Assembly: GCF_000379765.1 (NCBI RefSeq)
Contig: NZ_KB903465.1
Coordinates: forward strand, 62,001-126,000
Reading direction: 5' to 3'
DNA from: Flexithrix dorotheae DSM 6795
GTDB taxonomy: Bacteria; Bacteroidota; Bacteroidia; Cytophagales; Flammeovirgaceae
Length of the DNA stretch: 64,000 nucleotides
Each line of letters begins with the position of its first letter. Position 1 is the first letter of the stretch. A program made the position numbers and the translations under genes. Shown in pieces: positions 7,673-16,683 of the stretch. The notes beneath the pieces were generated by a model. It saw nothing but the letters and a program-made list of their open reading frames with translations. It searched no databases and was not told the DNA's origin.

Positions 7673-9517
7673 ATGTGTGGCATTGTTGCATACCTGGGTA
7701 ACAGAGAAGCCAGTCCCGTCCTAATAAAAGGGCTTCAAAGATTAGAATATAGAGGATACGATAGTGCTGGAATAGCAGTAATTGAAGACTCACTTGAAGT
7801 TTACAAGAAAAAAGGTAAAGTAAAAGAGCTTGAAGATCTTATTCAGAAAGAAAATCTGACAGGAACTATCGGCATAGGCCACACCAGATGGGCCACTCAC
7901 GGAGAACCGAATGATGTCAATGCTCACCCCCATTATTCTTCCAATAAAAAACTTGCCCTGATTCACAATGGGATAATCGAAAATTATGCTGCCATTAAAA
8001 AGGATTTAATTTCCAAAGGGCATGAATTTCAAAGTGAAACAGACTCTGAAGTTTTCATTCATTTTGTAGAAGATATCCAAAAACATAATGAATGCACTCT
8101 TGAAGAGGCAGTGAGAATAGCCTTAACCAAAGTAGTGGGGGCTTATGCCATTGTAATAATTTCACAGGATAATCCCAACCAGCTTATTGCAGCCAGAAAA
8201 GGAAGTCCTCTTGTGATAGGTATTGGGGCTAATAATGAAGAGTTTTTCCTTGCCTCTGATGCTACTCCCATTATTGAATATACCAAGGATGTGGTTTATC
8301 TTAATGATGAGGAAATTGCCATCATCAACAGAAACGGCAATATTTCAATCAAAAACATTGAAGATATAGCTCAAAATCCTTATATACAAACCCTGGACAT
8401 GGAGCTGGAAGCCATAGAAAAAGGTGGTTATGATTATTTCATGTTGAAGGAAATTTTTGAGCAACCAAGATCTGTTGCGGATTGTATGCGGGGTAGATTG
8501 GTTTCTAATAAAGACCATGCAGCTTTAGGAGGAATCAGGAAACATGTAGATGATCTTGTAAATGCAAACAGGATAATAATTGTAGCATGTGGGACCTCCT
8601 GGCATGCCGGCCTGGTGGCAGAATATGTTATTGAGGAACTTACAAGGACCCCAGTAGAAGTGGAATATGCTTCTGAGTTTCGTTACAGGAATCCTATTAT
8701 AAATAAAGGGGACGTTTTGTTGGCCATTTCCCAATCCGGTGAAACTGCAGATACCCTTGCTGCTATTGAGATGGCAAAAGCCAAGGGAGCTGTAATATTG
8801 GGCATTTGTAATGTGGTGGGTTCTTCTATTGCCAGAGCCTCGGATGAAGGTGCCTACACTCACGCTGGTCCTGAAATTGGCGTAGCAAGTACCAAAGCAT
8901 TTACCGCCCAGTTAACTGTACTGAATATTCTGGCATTGATGCTTGCCCGTCATAAAAAGACATTATCAGATAATCAGTTTAAGGAACTTACCGAGGAAAT
9001 GGAAAGCATTCCCGGGAAAATTCAGGAAGTTCTGGATTTGAACGGCCAGATCGAAGAAATTTCCAAACTTTATAAGGATGCTAAAAACTTCCTCTATTTG
9101 GGGCGAGGCTATAACTTCCCTGTAGCATTGGAAGGAGCATTAAAACTTAAGGAAATATCCTATATCCATGCTGAAGGTTATCCTGCAGCTGAAATGAAGC
9201 ATGGCCCCATTGCCTTAATTGACAAAGAAATGCCGGTGGTGGTTATTGCCACAAGGGATAGTTCTTATGATAAAATTGTTTCTAATATTCAGGAAGTAAA
9301 AGCAAGAAAAGGGAAAGTAATTGCCATTGTCACTAAAGGCGATGCTTTAATTCCCAAGATGGTGGATCATGTTATTGAAGTGCCTTCCTGCCATGAAACC
9401 ATTATGCCATTGATTTCCGTGATTCCGCTTCAATTACTGTCATTCCATATTGCAGTGATGAGAGGCTGTAACGTTGACCAGCCAAGAAACCTTGCCAAGT
9501 CCGTTACGGTGGAATAA
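7673..9517 (+). CDS. glmS: Glutamine--fructose-6-phosphate aminotransferase (isomerizing)
   Basis: Makes glucosamine-6-phosphate from fructose-6-phosphate and glutamine, the first step towards UDP-GlcNAc for peptidoglycan and lipid A. The N-terminal class II amidotransferase begins MCGIVAYLG with the Cys2 nucleophile, followed by RLEYRGYDSAG and GHTRWATHGEP. Two SIS isomerase domains follow, with CGTSWHAG, SQSGETADT and the C-terminal AMRGCNVDQPRNLAKSVTVE. The 614-residue length is normal. A strong terminator follows 20 bp after the stop. I saw no glmS ribozyme in the short leader. Confidence 0.97.
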   Translation: MCGIVAYLGNREASPVLIKGLQRLEYRGYDSAGIAVIEDSLEVYKKKGKVKELEDLIQKENLTGTIGIGHTRWATHGEPNDVNAHPHYSSNKKLALIHNGIIENYAAIKKDLISKGHEFQSETDSEVFIHFVEDIQKHNECTLEEAVRIALTKVVGAYAIVIISQDNPNQLIAARKGSPLVIGIGANNEEFFLASDATPIIEYTKDVVYLNDEEIAIINRNGNISIKNIEDIAQNPYIQTLDMELEAIEKGGYDYFMLKEIFEQPRSVADCMRGRLVSNKDHAALGGIRKHVDDLVNANRIIIVACGTSWHAGLVAEYVIEELTRTPVEVEYASEFRYRNPIINKGDVLLAISQSGETADTLAAIEMAKAKGAVILGICNVVGSSIARASDEGAYTHAGPEIGVASTKAFTAQLTVLNILALMLARHKKTLSDNQFKELTEEMESIPGKIQEVLDLNGQIEEISKLYKDAKNFLYLGRGYNFPVALEGALKLKEISYIHAEGYPAAEMKHGPIALIDKEMPVVVIATRDSSYDKIVSNIQEVKARKGKVIAIVTKGDALIPKMVDHVIEVPSCHETIMPLISVIPLQLLSFHIAVMRGCNVDQPRNLAKSVTVE

Positions 9518-9537
9518 TATCAAATAACTAAAAAAAC

Positions 9538-9575
9538 AAAAGGCAAAGTTGCTTTAATGCAGCTTTGCCTTTTTC
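9538..9575 (+). terminator. Rho-independent terminator after glmS
   Basis: AAAGGCAAAG ... CTTTGCCTTT forms a 10-bp stem around a short loop and runs into TTTTT. It separates glmS from the RidA-family gene. Confidence 0.85.
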
Positions 9576-9615
9576 TTTGGCCAAAATATCCATTTTCTCT
9601 TTCAATTAAATAACC

Positions 9616-9999
9616 ATGAAAAAAACCATTTATAATCCCCAAGCCGGCCAACCTATTGGGCCCTATAGTCAAGCCGTTCTGGCTGGCAATAACCTATTCG
9701 TTTCAGGCCAGATTGCCCTTGATTCAGGAACCGGAAACCTAATTAACGACACGATAGAAGAAGAGACCCATCAGGTAATGAAAAACCTGGGATTTATATT
9801 AGAAGAAGCCAAACTTTCTTTTAATGATGTAGTGAAGTGCTCAATTTTTTTGAAGGATTTAGGGAATTTTCAGCAGGTGAATGAGGTGTATGGCTCTTAT
9901 TTTTCGGAGGGTAATTTCCCAGCCAGGGAGACAGTGGAAGTAAGTAAATTACCCAAAGATGTAAATGTAGAAATATCTCTGATAGCCTATAAGGGGTAA
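9616..9999 (+). CDS. RidA-family enamine/imine deaminase
   Basis: A 127-residue Rid-family protein (YjgF/YER057c/UK114). Members hydrolyse reactive 2-aminoacrylate and related imines. Visible signatures: QPIGPYSQAV near residue 13-22, NLFVSGQIALD (27-37) and the C-terminal NFPARETVEVSKLPKDVNVEIS, whose Arg is the substrate-carboxylate-binding residue of active RidA. Length is that of a single trimer-forming domain. It stands alone after the glmS terminator. Confidence 0.92.
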   Translation: MKKTIYNPQAGQPIGPYSQAVLAGNNLFVSGQIALDSGTGNLINDTIEEETHQVMKNLGFILEEAKLSFNDVVKCSIFLKDLGNFQQVNEVYGSYFSEGNFPARETVEVSKLPKDVNVEISLIAYKG

Positions 10000-10005
10000 A
10001 TGCTA

Positions 10006-10185
10006 TTAATGCTTTCTTCCCTTAGAATTATACTTTTTCATGCTTTTTTTAGATGCTTTATGCTTGGGCAGCCAGGTCTGACCTTTTGGTTTTTGTCTGT
10101 CATAATATGATTTACAGCCTGTCTGTATTCCCAGAAAAAATATTGCCATCAAAAAATAGAAAAATATTTTTCTCAATTCATTCAT
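10006..10185 (-). CDS. Small basic lipoprotein (59 aa)
   Basis: A short gene on the strand opposite to ridA-like, convergent with it. The protein begins MNELRKIFFYF, has a hydrophobic core and a lipobox-like IQTGC (Cys24). It ends in a highly basic tail rich in Lys and Arg (PKHKASKKSMKK, then KGRKH). Small basic lipoproteins of this sort are widespread in Bacteroidota and have no assigned function. The start is the ATG at 10185; no upstream Shine-Dalgarno sequence is evident. Confidence 0.65.
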   Translation of the reverse strand: MNELRKIFFYFLMAIFFLGIQTGCKSYYDRQKPKGQTWLPKHKASKKSMKKYNSKGRKH

Positions 10186-10413
10186 ATTATTTCAATCAAA
10201 TTTGCCGGAAAAAGAACCTGTTGTACTATGTCACAATTTTAACCAAATCTTGTAGGAACTTGTTCATAAATACAAAAAATTCTGATTCTGCCTAAAAAAT
10301 GAGTATTGTATATATTTAAGTTTGTTAACGCAAAAATAAGGCCTGTTAGTACTTTCCCCTCTCCCAGGTATTTTGCCGAATGAGCGTTTTTGCAAGGAAA
10401 GCATCTGGGGAAA

Positions 10414-10995
10414 TTAAGTATTTGTAAGCGCGCAAATCTCCTGAAAAGTTTCAACAGGTGATATTCTATTCCAAATGCCACCAAGCAATGCCATTCCACT
10501 AAACCCCAATTGTTTTACCCGACCGATACTCTGTTTGTTCATACCTCCCAATGCTATAACTGTCGTGTTAGAACCCGCCAGAGCTTGCTTTAAATCCTCA
10601 ATTTTAAAAGCTGCACTATACCCGGGTTTGGAAATACTATTAAAAATCGGGCTTAAAAACACATATTCAAATATGGGATTATCCTCCGTTAACTGAGCCA
10701 AACTATGAAAAGACGTAGATTTAAGGTGTGGATTATTCAATTGCCATGACTCTTTGGTCTTCTCACTATAATGAAGCCCCCTCAGGTCATACTTATCAAT
10801 TAAATCATGATGAGAATGCAACATTATTCTTGGATGAAACTTTACCGGAACTTTTTGAATATATTGTTCCAGCTCTCTCAAACTAAACTTCGGTTTTCTT
10901 AAATGAAATATTTCTAAACCGTGGTTAAAGAAACCTTTTAAATATTCTAGTTCATTCGGAATGGTTTCGGGTGGAGAAAGCACGAGTATTTTCAT
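10414..10995 (-). CDS. Thiamine-phosphate synthase/TenI-like TIM-barrel protein
   Basis: A 193-residue protein of the ThiE/TenI family. Recognisable elements are IFHLRKP near residue 30-36, GLHYSEKT (about 74-81), VFLSPIFNSISKPGY (about 112-126, the SPIFxTxSKPGY loop) and IALGGMN (about 147-153, the phosphate-binding GG). ThiE joins the pyrimidine and thiazole halves of thiamine; TenI-type members instead aromatise the thiazole. The usual ThiE pyrimidine-binding QxRxK near the N-terminus reads HLRKP, so a TenI-like role is possible. No other thiamine gene is nearby. Confidence 0.8.
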   Translation of the reverse strand: MKILVLSPPETIPNELEYLKGFFNHGLEIFHLRKPKFSLRELEQYIQKVPVKFHPRIMLHSHHDLIDKYDLRGLHYSEKTKESWQLNNPHLKSTSFHSLAQLTEDNPIFEYVFLSPIFNSISKPGYSAAFKIEDLKQALAGSNTTVIALGGMNKQSIGRVKQLGFSGMALLGGIWNRISPVETFQEICALTNT

Positions 10996-11013
10996 GGCAA
11001 GGGAAAAATTTGA

Positions 11014-11511
11014 TTAAGGAATTGTCATATTTTGTTTCATAATTTCCTTCTCGGTTTTACTTAGCCTTAAATCACCCACAACGCTAAAATAATTAGGATT
11101 ATTCATGGCGAAAAGTATAAGCATAGCAATATATAAACCGGCAAAAACTATATTTCCAGATAAAAAATAAATCAATACGTTTACCACAGAAGCCACTTCC
11201 AGCCAAATGAATTTATTAAGGCTGATAGTATAATAATGAGTCAGTTTTTCCCTCAAATCGGAAATGGTTCTGGATACTTTTAATTTTCTAAAAAAAGCAA
11301 TGTAGGCAAAGGCCGCCATTCCAAAACAAACCACAGGGATTGACACTAAAAGATAATCAGGTATGGCTTTTAAAACCGGAGAATAATTATTTTCTCTTGA
11401 GGCAAAATAAACATACAAAAACACAGGAAGGGGAAACCCCACCATAATATAAAAAGTGGATCTTAATTTTGATAAATACTCTGATGCGTTTTTAAAATTA
11501 AGTTCTTTCAT
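11014..11511 (-). CDS. Four-helix integral membrane protein of unknown function
   Basis: About 165 residues counted from the ATG at 11511 (MKELNF); a slightly longer start is possible. Four hydrophobic segments are visible at about 20-40, 55-75, 105-125 and 125-145, with a soluble linker containing RTISDLREKLTHYYT and a polar C-terminus. No catalytic motif is seen. It lies 18 bp upstream of the ThiE/TenI-like gene on the same strand and is likely co-transcribed. Confidence 0.7.
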   Translation of the reverse strand: MKELNFKNASEYLSKLRSTFYIMVGFPLPVFLYVYFASRENNYSPVLKAIPDYLLVSIPVVCFGMAAFAYIAFFRKLKVSRTISDLREKLTHYYTISLNKFIWLEVASVVNVLIYFLSGNIVFAGLYIAMLILFAMNNPNYFSVVGDLRLSKTEKEIMKQNMTIP

Positions 11512-11520
11512 CAATATCAA

Positions 11521-11851
11521 TTTATTTAAATTTTCGGCAAAAACTTCTTTTGATTTTCAAAATTAAATAGAGTCATAAGGAAAATCAGCATTCAAATCTA
11601 ATCTGTAATTTTCCAAAAGTTAAAAATTCCCTTCTTTTCCTTCTTCAAATAATGCATATACTGAGGTTGAGAAATGAAATAATAGGACTTTTAGAAAAAA
11701 CAGGTTACCATTCCAATTTTGGTTTATTCATAGGTAGAGAGGGAAAATAAAAATGTTATTTTTTTTAACATTATTTATTTAATTTTTAAACAAAAGTTGT
11801 TTATTTTAGCATAAATCATTTTTTAAAATTATTTAACCCAATTCTCCCAGT
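11521..11851. other. Intergenic region, nothing recognised
   Basis: AT-rich divergent spacer between the membrane-protein gene and the small ORF at 11852. No RNA gene, repeat or consensus promoter was found. Confidence 0.4.
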
Positions 11852-12010
11852 ATGAAAACCGCCACTCATAAAACCGAAAGATTACTCAAGGACCTTAAAA
11901 ATGAAATCTTCTTTATGAATAATCATTTAGAGAAAGTAAGAAAGAATCAAAATATTTGGGAAGACAGAAGAAGCTATGTCAATAGCCTAAAAGAAAAATA
12001 TAAGAAATAA
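11852..12010 (+). CDS. Small highly charged protein next to attL (52 aa)
   Basis: A 52-residue ORF with ATG start, predicted helical, rich in Lys, Glu and Asn, ending DRRSYVNSLKEKYKK. The last host-side gene before the prophage, it is followed by the terminator hairpin in which the phage integrated. Its C-terminal pattern (RRxYxxSLKxKY) resembles that of a 48-aa prophage ORF at 49799-49945, which supports both being real. Function unknown. Confidence 0.55.
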   Translation: MKTATHKTERLLKDLKNEIFFMNNHLEKVRKNQNIWEDRRSYVNSLKEKYKK

Positions 12011-12114
12011 TTTTTCTCTAATTTGAAAAATTCATTTTAAGGAGGATTGCAATTCTCCTTTTAAAAGTAAAAGTTACAATTCCTATCGCAATTAATCAAT
12101 CGGACTCCATCACA

Positions 12115-12146
12115 ACACAAAACCCAAACTTTCCGTTTGGGTTTTT
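12115..12146. terminator. Bidirectional terminator hairpin containing attL
   Basis: AAAACCCAAAC, a TTTCC loop and GTTTGGGTTTTT form an 11-bp stem with A- and T-runs on both sides, so it works in both directions. It ends the small ORF at 11852. Its right half is the integration core. Confidence 0.75.
12125..12146 (+). repeat. attL core of the prophage
   Basis: A 22-bp sequence beginning CAAACTTTCCGTTTGGG and ending in five T is repeated identically at 54784-54805. The two copies bracket a region with integrase, repressor, replication and virion genes, as expected for attachment sites. The integrase lies 94 bp inside. Confidence 0.85.
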
Positions 12147-12218
12147 ATTTGCCCTTAAATTTTTATAAATATCTGATAATCAGTATCTTGCAGTTTAATA
12201 ACGAGTTATTTTGTCAAA

Positions 12219-12240
12219 TTTGCAACACGACTTTGCAACA
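12219..12240 (+). promoter_or_regulatory. Candidate integrase arm-type sites, left end
   Basis: TTTGCAACAC (12219-12228) and TTTGCAACA (12232-12240) are 13 bp apart, just before the integrase ATG. The same 10-mer occurs near the right end at 54676. Repeats shared by both prophage ends outside the core fit integrase arm sites. Confidence 0.45.
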
Positions 12241-13376
12241 TGATTTATAAAAAAGGGTTTATGCCCGACTTTAGAAAGGCTGTGCTGAAAACGTATGGGG
12301 AGGATCTTTCGAAAAGGTGGGTGGTTGAATATTGGCCGTATTCTGTAGAAGCTAATAAGCTTGTTAGAAAACAAATTTTTATCTCTTCAAAAAAATATCC
12401 TACTGCTGCGGAAAGGCTTGCATGGGCGGACAGAACTATTGCTGAAATCAATAATAATCTTCAAAATGGTGGATATATTGGTCGTAAGGAAGAAGAGATG
12501 GAGCTTTATGATGCCATTTTCAAGTTTATTGAGCATAAGAAAAAAAGTGTGGAGCATGTGGATGTTTATGAACAATTGCTTTACAAAGTATTTCTCCCGT
12601 TTTTTTCTAAAAAAAACAATTCCTTAAAGGTTACTGATTTTACCCGATCTGACATCGTTTTTTTTATGGATGAATGTCAGAAAAAATACAATTGGGGTAA
12701 TAGCACTAGAAATTATAAGAAGAAAATATTATCGATTTTTTTTGAGTTTTTTGTGGATCGGGAAATTATAGAAAAAAATCCTGTAAATGGTATAAAAAGA
12801 ATAAAAACCCCACAGCCAATTAAGAATTTCCCCTATCTGGATAATGAGGTAGGTGATATTTTCGACTATCTGAAAGTGCATGATTATGAAGTGTTCCTGA
12901 CTGCATGTTTTGTATATTATTGTTTTTTACGTCCTAAGGAAGTTCGTTTCCTGAAAATAGCTGATGTGGATATTTCAAGTGGTAAAATTCGGGTAGGTTC
13001 AAATGTTTCCAAAGTTTCCAAAACTAATTTTGTATTGATCCCGAAGGCATTTATTGCCATTTTGAAGGAATCTGGCTTTTTGGATCATCCAGGGTATCAT
13101 TACATTTTCCGAAATAAAGGAAAGAAAGGTCAACCGCCTTATGGAAAATCCAACATTCAGAAAAGATTTAGGGCAATCCTAGATGAATTGGGATATGACC
13201 ATAATTACAGTATGTACAGTTTTAAACATACAGGTTGCTGTAAGTTATACCGGCTTACCAAAGATATAAAACTGGTATCCAGGCAGTGCCGACATAGTAG
13301 TATTTCCACAACAGATGTTTATCTCAGGGAATTAGGTTTATACACTGAGGCCACTGACCTGGATGGATTCACCTAA
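12240..13376 (+). CDS. int: Phage tyrosine recombinase (integrase)
   Basis: Catalyses integration and excision between attP and the host terminator site. The 378-residue protein has an N-terminal arm-binding part, a SAM-like core-binding domain (about 88-185) and a C-terminal catalytic domain. Active-site residues seen: Arg231 (LRPKEVR), probable Lys261, Tyr326-Ser-Phe-Lys329 in the place of the usual HxxR box, His352 (CRHSS) and nucleophile Tyr361 (DVYL). The substitution of the second Arg by Lys and of His by Tyr is a deviation from the canonical set, although YSFKHT-type boxes seem frequent in Bacteroidota phage integrases. It is the only leftmost gene on the plus strand, convergent with the late operon. 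Confidence 0.95.
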   Translation: MIYKKGFMPDFRKAVLKTYGEDLSKRWVVEYWPYSVEANKLVRKQIFISSKKYPTAAERLAWADRTIAEINNNLQNGGYIGRKEEEMELYDAIFKFIEHKKKSVEHVDVYEQLLYKVFLPFFSKKNNSLKVTDFTRSDIVFFMDECQKKYNWGNSTRNYKKKILSIFFEFFVDREIIEKNPVNGIKRIKTPQPIKNFPYLDNEVGDIFDYLKVHDYEVFLTACFVYYCFLRPKEVRFLKIADVDISSGKIRVGSNVSKVSKTNFVLIPKAFIAILKESGFLDHPGYHYIFRNKGKKGQPPYGKSNIQKRFRAILDELGYDHNYSMYSFKHTGCCKLYRLTKDIKLVSRQCRHSSISTTDVYLRELGLYTEATDLDGFT

Positions 13377-13377
13377 C

Positions 13378-13671
13378 CTACTTTTTACTATCTCTAAGCA
13401 ATTGTTTGATTTCGGCAATGTCTCTTTTCATATAGCTCAAATCCACCTGCATAGGTTTAAATTCCTGCTCTGCATCTTTGAAGGTAAATTGGTTTTCTTC
13501 CAGCTTCTTTATTTTTGATTCTGCATTAGAAAGTCGTGCAAGGGTTGTGAAATAGAACCCAGTCATAATAAAAAGACCTCCCAAAAATGAAGGCACTGCC
13601 CAGGTGTAAATTTTATTTATCAAATCAATATTTACTTGTGGTTTCATTTCAATAGTTTCTGATTTTTGCAT
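13378..13671 (-). CDS. Holin-like small membrane protein with coiled coil
   Basis: 97 residues: a short N-terminus, one transmembrane helix (about 28-47, WAVPSFLGGLFIMTGFYFTT), then a charged coiled-coil (SNAESKIKKLEENQ, later YMKRDIAEIKQLLRDSKK). This topology resembles XhlA/hemolysin-type holin accessory proteins. It is the last gene of the late region, overlapping the tape-measure gene by 23 nt. A lysis role is inferred from topology and position only; the amidase is 15 kb away. Confidence 0.6.
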   Translation of the reverse strand: MQKSETIEMKPQVNIDLINKIYTWAVPSFLGGLFIMTGFYFTTLARLSNAESKIKKLEENQFTFKDAEQEFKPMQVDLSYMKRDIAEIKQLLRDSKK

Positions 13672-16282
13672 TTTTCGTGAGCTGATCCTCCAACTTTAAA
13701 GTGTTTAAATAAATTTCTTTTTCTCTTTCAAAATCATTGATATCTTTTCTTAAGCCTGCCAGTTCTTTTATCATCATCCTGGACATTTCCAGAGTTTCCT
13801 GATTATTGTGTTGACTGACCGCTGTGATGGCCTCATTGCTAGGAGTGGTATTGGCTACTGGCAATGGCCCTCCAGTTGCCATTTTCACTAACCCAAACCT
13901 GGAGTATTTCCCAGCCTGATTAATGGTTTTAATGATATCCTGATTATTGGCATAGGCATGTTTATTCACCATAAATTCACCTCCTTCAGCTTCAATATGA
14001 CCAAAGCCTCCCCAGCCTTGGATGCCTCCCTGGGAATGAGCTGGTCCTTTCAATTCTCCTCCTTTGGCCAGTTTCTGGCTGTTCACTTTTTTAATGGCAT
14101 TATTGGCTCTGGCCAATGCTGCAGCTGTTTCCAAACCTGCAATCACTGCTCCTGATCCTGGAAGGATCGCATTTATAGGATTGGTGTTGGCATTTTTCCA
14201 GATCCCGGCTATTTCTGAAGCCACCTCAGCATTGATGCCTACAATATGAGCTGCCTTTATTTTCTCAAAATGTTTTTTCCTCAGCTCCTCATCTGCTGTC
14301 AAATATTCCAGGGTAGCATTGATCGCTGTTTCGGTTCCTTTTATGGCTAACTGGGCTGCTGCTTCCTCTTTTTCCTGGGTTAAATTCTGATGGGCCACCA
14401 GGGCATCATACTCCATTTTCTTTTTCTCCTCCTCTGTTTTCTTTCTAATCTCCAGGACTTTTTTCCCAAAATCCTCTTCCAGTTTCAGCAGCTCTGCCTG
14501 GCTTTCTTTCACTTTCAGGATTTCATCTTTTTTATACCCAGATACAATTCCACCTCCAGCTGGAGTTTTCTTATCTTGATTGATATCAGTTTTATTTGTG
14601 CTCACTGATGAATTAGCTCCAAAATCTTCTCCAGCTCCTAGCAAATCAATCTGATTTCCAGCTCCAAATTGATAGCCTGATTGAAAAGCTGCAGCTGCAT
14701 TTTTGCCCAGGTTAGTATAATTTTCCACCAGAGATCCGGATAGTTTTTCATAGCCTGATTTGATTTTGGCCTGATCCAAAGTAAAGATCCCTTCAATCAC
14801 TTCTGAAATCCCATCTTTAGCTTCCAGCAGTGTTTTTTTAATATCAGAAAAAACACTTTTAAAAGTACTGGCCAGGGCATGCAAACCTCCTCTTACAATT
14901 TCTACATTATTATAAATGGTAATGAAGCCATTTATCAACCCTCTAAATACTTTCAGGATAGCTGATATGGTGAAGGTCAACACCTTAAATGTTCCGGTTA
15001 AGACCTTTACAATCACATCCACTGCACTGGTATTTTCCCCAAATATTTCCAGCTGATCCACCAGGTTGGAAAGTTCCTGGTATAACTGGTAAACCTGTTT
15101 TCCCAGGGCTTTGAATATCTGGATAACCGGCTCAGATTTTACATACAATTCCGATAAAAAATTGACAATTTTATCTGATACTTTGGTGATGATCAGGTTG
15201 AATTGTTCCTGATCTTTTTGCATTTTGATTTGCGCCTGGGTGTAATAATCTGCTGAGGCAATCAGGTCCTCAAAACCACCTTCAATATTCTCCAGGTTCT
15301 TTAAGAAATTAATGGTGAGTTCTTCTCCCTGGGAGCCAAACACATCTGAAATGATCTTTTGTGTAGCTGTAGCCCCAATATTTAGCTCATTCATTCTTTT
15401 TGTGATCCTGACCATAGCATCTCCAGTTTTTAGAGATCCCTTGTCAATTTCATCAAAAAGTTTTTCCTTAAAATCTTTTCCCAAAGATGTAATTGCTTCT
15501 TTAGTTGCATCTGTTGGATCCCTTAACCTTTGCCCGGCTTCCTGGTACAAATCTGCCACTACATCCAGGTTCCTGGCTCCAGCTCTTTCAGCTCTGATCA
15601 GAGTGCCCATGAAATCTTCAAAACTTCCTCCAGCCTCAGCTATTTTGGGTGAAAATTCCTGGACCACATCCAAAAATTCCCCTTGCGAATCTACCAGTAA
15701 ATTGGAGGTGAGCAGGAGTTCATCCAGGATTTTTCCGGCTGAGCCTCCAAAAGCTTCATAGGCTACTTTAGCAGCTCCTGCAGCGGTTTTAGTGTCTTCA
15801 CCCATAGCATTCGCCAGGGTGATACTTTTGGCAGTTAATGCATCAATATCTTCTCCACTTTCTGAGAATAACAGCCTGACATCCCGCCTGGCTTTTACTG
15901 ATTCTATTCCAATCAAACCTAGTCCCTGGACTACTTCCAAAATCTTATCTACCAACAGGATAATTCCGGTGGCCTTGAAAGCCGTTTTCATAAAACCTCC
16001 CACTTTATTCACTGCAGTACCAAACTTTCCCATGGATTGGTTGGCATGATCAATCTTCTTTTTGATCAGACCGGTTTCTTCTCCAACTTTCTGAGTGGCT
16101 GCTTTTACCTGGTCAAGTTTATTTTTATATTCTTGGATTTTGTTTTTATCATCAGGATTGATATTGGCCAATACCGCTTTTAACTTCCTGGCATCTGCAT
16201 GAAGTTCTTTGAGGGTGGTAGCAGAGCCTTTACCATCAATATTTAATTTGATTACCTTTTTATCTCCTTTTCCTCTGGCCAT
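13649..16282 (-). CDS. Tail tape measure protein
   Basis: 877 residues that set tail length and help DNA passage. The N-terminus is coiled coil (ELHADARKLKAVLANI), followed by a hydrophobic stretch (about 92-115) and alternating helical/hydrophobic segments as in tape-measure proteins. The C-terminal third has GPAHSQGGIQGWGG and EAEGGEFMVNKHAYANN, motifs I associate with tape-measure C-termini in Bacteroidota phages. It is unusual that the gene lies at the far end of the late region, 17 kb from the tail tube gene. A motif copy at 16329 and a preceding terminator suggest its own transcript. Confidence 0.85.
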   Translation of the reverse strand: MARGKGDKKVIKLNIDGKGSATTLKELHADARKLKAVLANINPDDKNKIQEYKNKLDQVKAATQKVGEETGLIKKKIDHANQSMGKFGTAVNKVGGFMKTAFKATGIILLVDKILEVVQGLGLIGIESVKARRDVRLLFSESGEDIDALTAKSITLANAMGEDTKTAAGAAKVAYEAFGGSAGKILDELLLTSNLLVDSQGEFLDVVQEFSPKIAEAGGSFEDFMGTLIRAERAGARNLDVVADLYQEAGQRLRDPTDATKEAITSLGKDFKEKLFDEIDKGSLKTGDAMVRITKRMNELNIGATATQKIISDVFGSQGEELTINFLKNLENIEGGFEDLIASADYYTQAQIKMQKDQEQFNLIITKVSDKIVNFLSELYVKSEPVIQIFKALGKQVYQLYQELSNLVDQLEIFGENTSAVDVIVKVLTGTFKVLTFTISAILKVFRGLINGFITIYNNVEIVRGGLHALASTFKSVFSDIKKTLLEAKDGISEVIEGIFTLDQAKIKSGYEKLSGSLVENYTNLGKNAAAAFQSGYQFGAGNQIDLLGAGEDFGANSSVSTNKTDINQDKKTPAGGGIVSGYKKDEILKVKESQAELLKLEEDFGKKVLEIRKKTEEEKKKMEYDALVAHQNLTQEKEEAAAQLAIKGTETAINATLEYLTADEELRKKHFEKIKAAHIVGINAEVASEIAGIWKNANTNPINAILPGSGAVIAGLETAAALARANNAIKKVNSQKLAKGGELKGPAHSQGGIQGWGGFGHIEAEGGEFMVNKHAYANNQDIIKTINQAGKYSRFGLVKMATGGPLPVANTTPSNEAITAVSQHNNQETLEMSRMMIKELAGLRKDINDFEREKEIYLNTLKLEDQLTKNAKIRNY

Positions 16283-16328
16283 AATGGTTTGATTTTATAA
16301 TGCCAAATTGGAAATTTTCCATGCCCTT

Positions 16329-16339
16329 TTTAAGGACAA
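16329..16339 (-). promoter_or_regulatory. Late motif copy 1 (TTGTCCTTAAA) before tape measure
   Basis: Perfect copy of the 11-bp motif on the coding strand, 46 bp before the tape-measure ATG and directly after the T-run of a terminator. Position after a terminator argues that it starts a new transcript. Confidence 0.6.
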
Positions 16340-16372
16340 AAAAAAGCATGACCAAACTCGGCCATGCTTTTT
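16337..16372 (-). terminator. Terminator upstream of the tape-measure gene
   Basis: On the minus strand AAAAGCATGGCC, a 6-nt loop and GGTCATGCTTTT pair with one G-T, followed by a continuous T-run. It ends the transcript of the small gene at 16400. Confidence 0.8.
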
Positions 16373-16399
16373 ACTATAAACAAAATGGAAGTTTAAACC

Positions 16400-16609
16400 T
16401 TATCCCTGTCCATCACCATCATCATCTATTTCATCAAAACCCAGCTCAGTTTCTGCTTTGAAATAAGCTTCATTGAAGGCAATGACTACCTTTTTTACTC
16501 TATCCTTAAAAAGGAACTGCACTACTTTACTATCTTTTTTCTTACTCACAGCCTCCACCAATGCAGTAGTGGCAGTTTGAAGAATTAACGGAAAAAATGC
16601 TTTTAACAT
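16400..16609 (-). CDS. Small late protein, hydrophobic N-terminus, acidic C-terminus
   Basis: 69 residues from the ATG at 16609; a TTG start three codons earlier is also open. The N-terminus MLKAFFPLILQTATTALVE is amphipathic/hydrophobic, the middle basic (KDRVKKV) and the end acidic (DEIDDDGDG). It has its own late motif upstream (16684) and its own terminator downstream, so it is a single-gene unit next to the tape measure. It could be a chaperone or minor virion protein. Unrecognised. Confidence 0.6.
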   Translation of the reverse strand: MLKAFFPLILQTATTALVEAVSKKKDSKVVQFLFKDRVKKVVIAFNEAYFKAETELGFDEIDDDGDGQG

Positions 16610-16683
16610 GATTTTCAATTTTTAATGAATGATTAATTAATCAATTATTTAGAGTTACTAATGTGGGGTTTATTCAGCTGGGG

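Noticed and set aside
10053-10295. 80-codon plus-strand ORF after the RidA-family gene
   Set aside because: The opposite strand carries a much better small lipoprotein gene (10006-10185).
11521-12239. tRNA gene as integration target
   Set aside because: No cloverleaf or T-arm was found at attL; the core is a terminator hairpin.
15312-15761. 149-codon plus-strand ORF
   Set aside because: Complement of the tape-measure gene; Ser/Pro-rich composition typical of a reverse-strand shadow.
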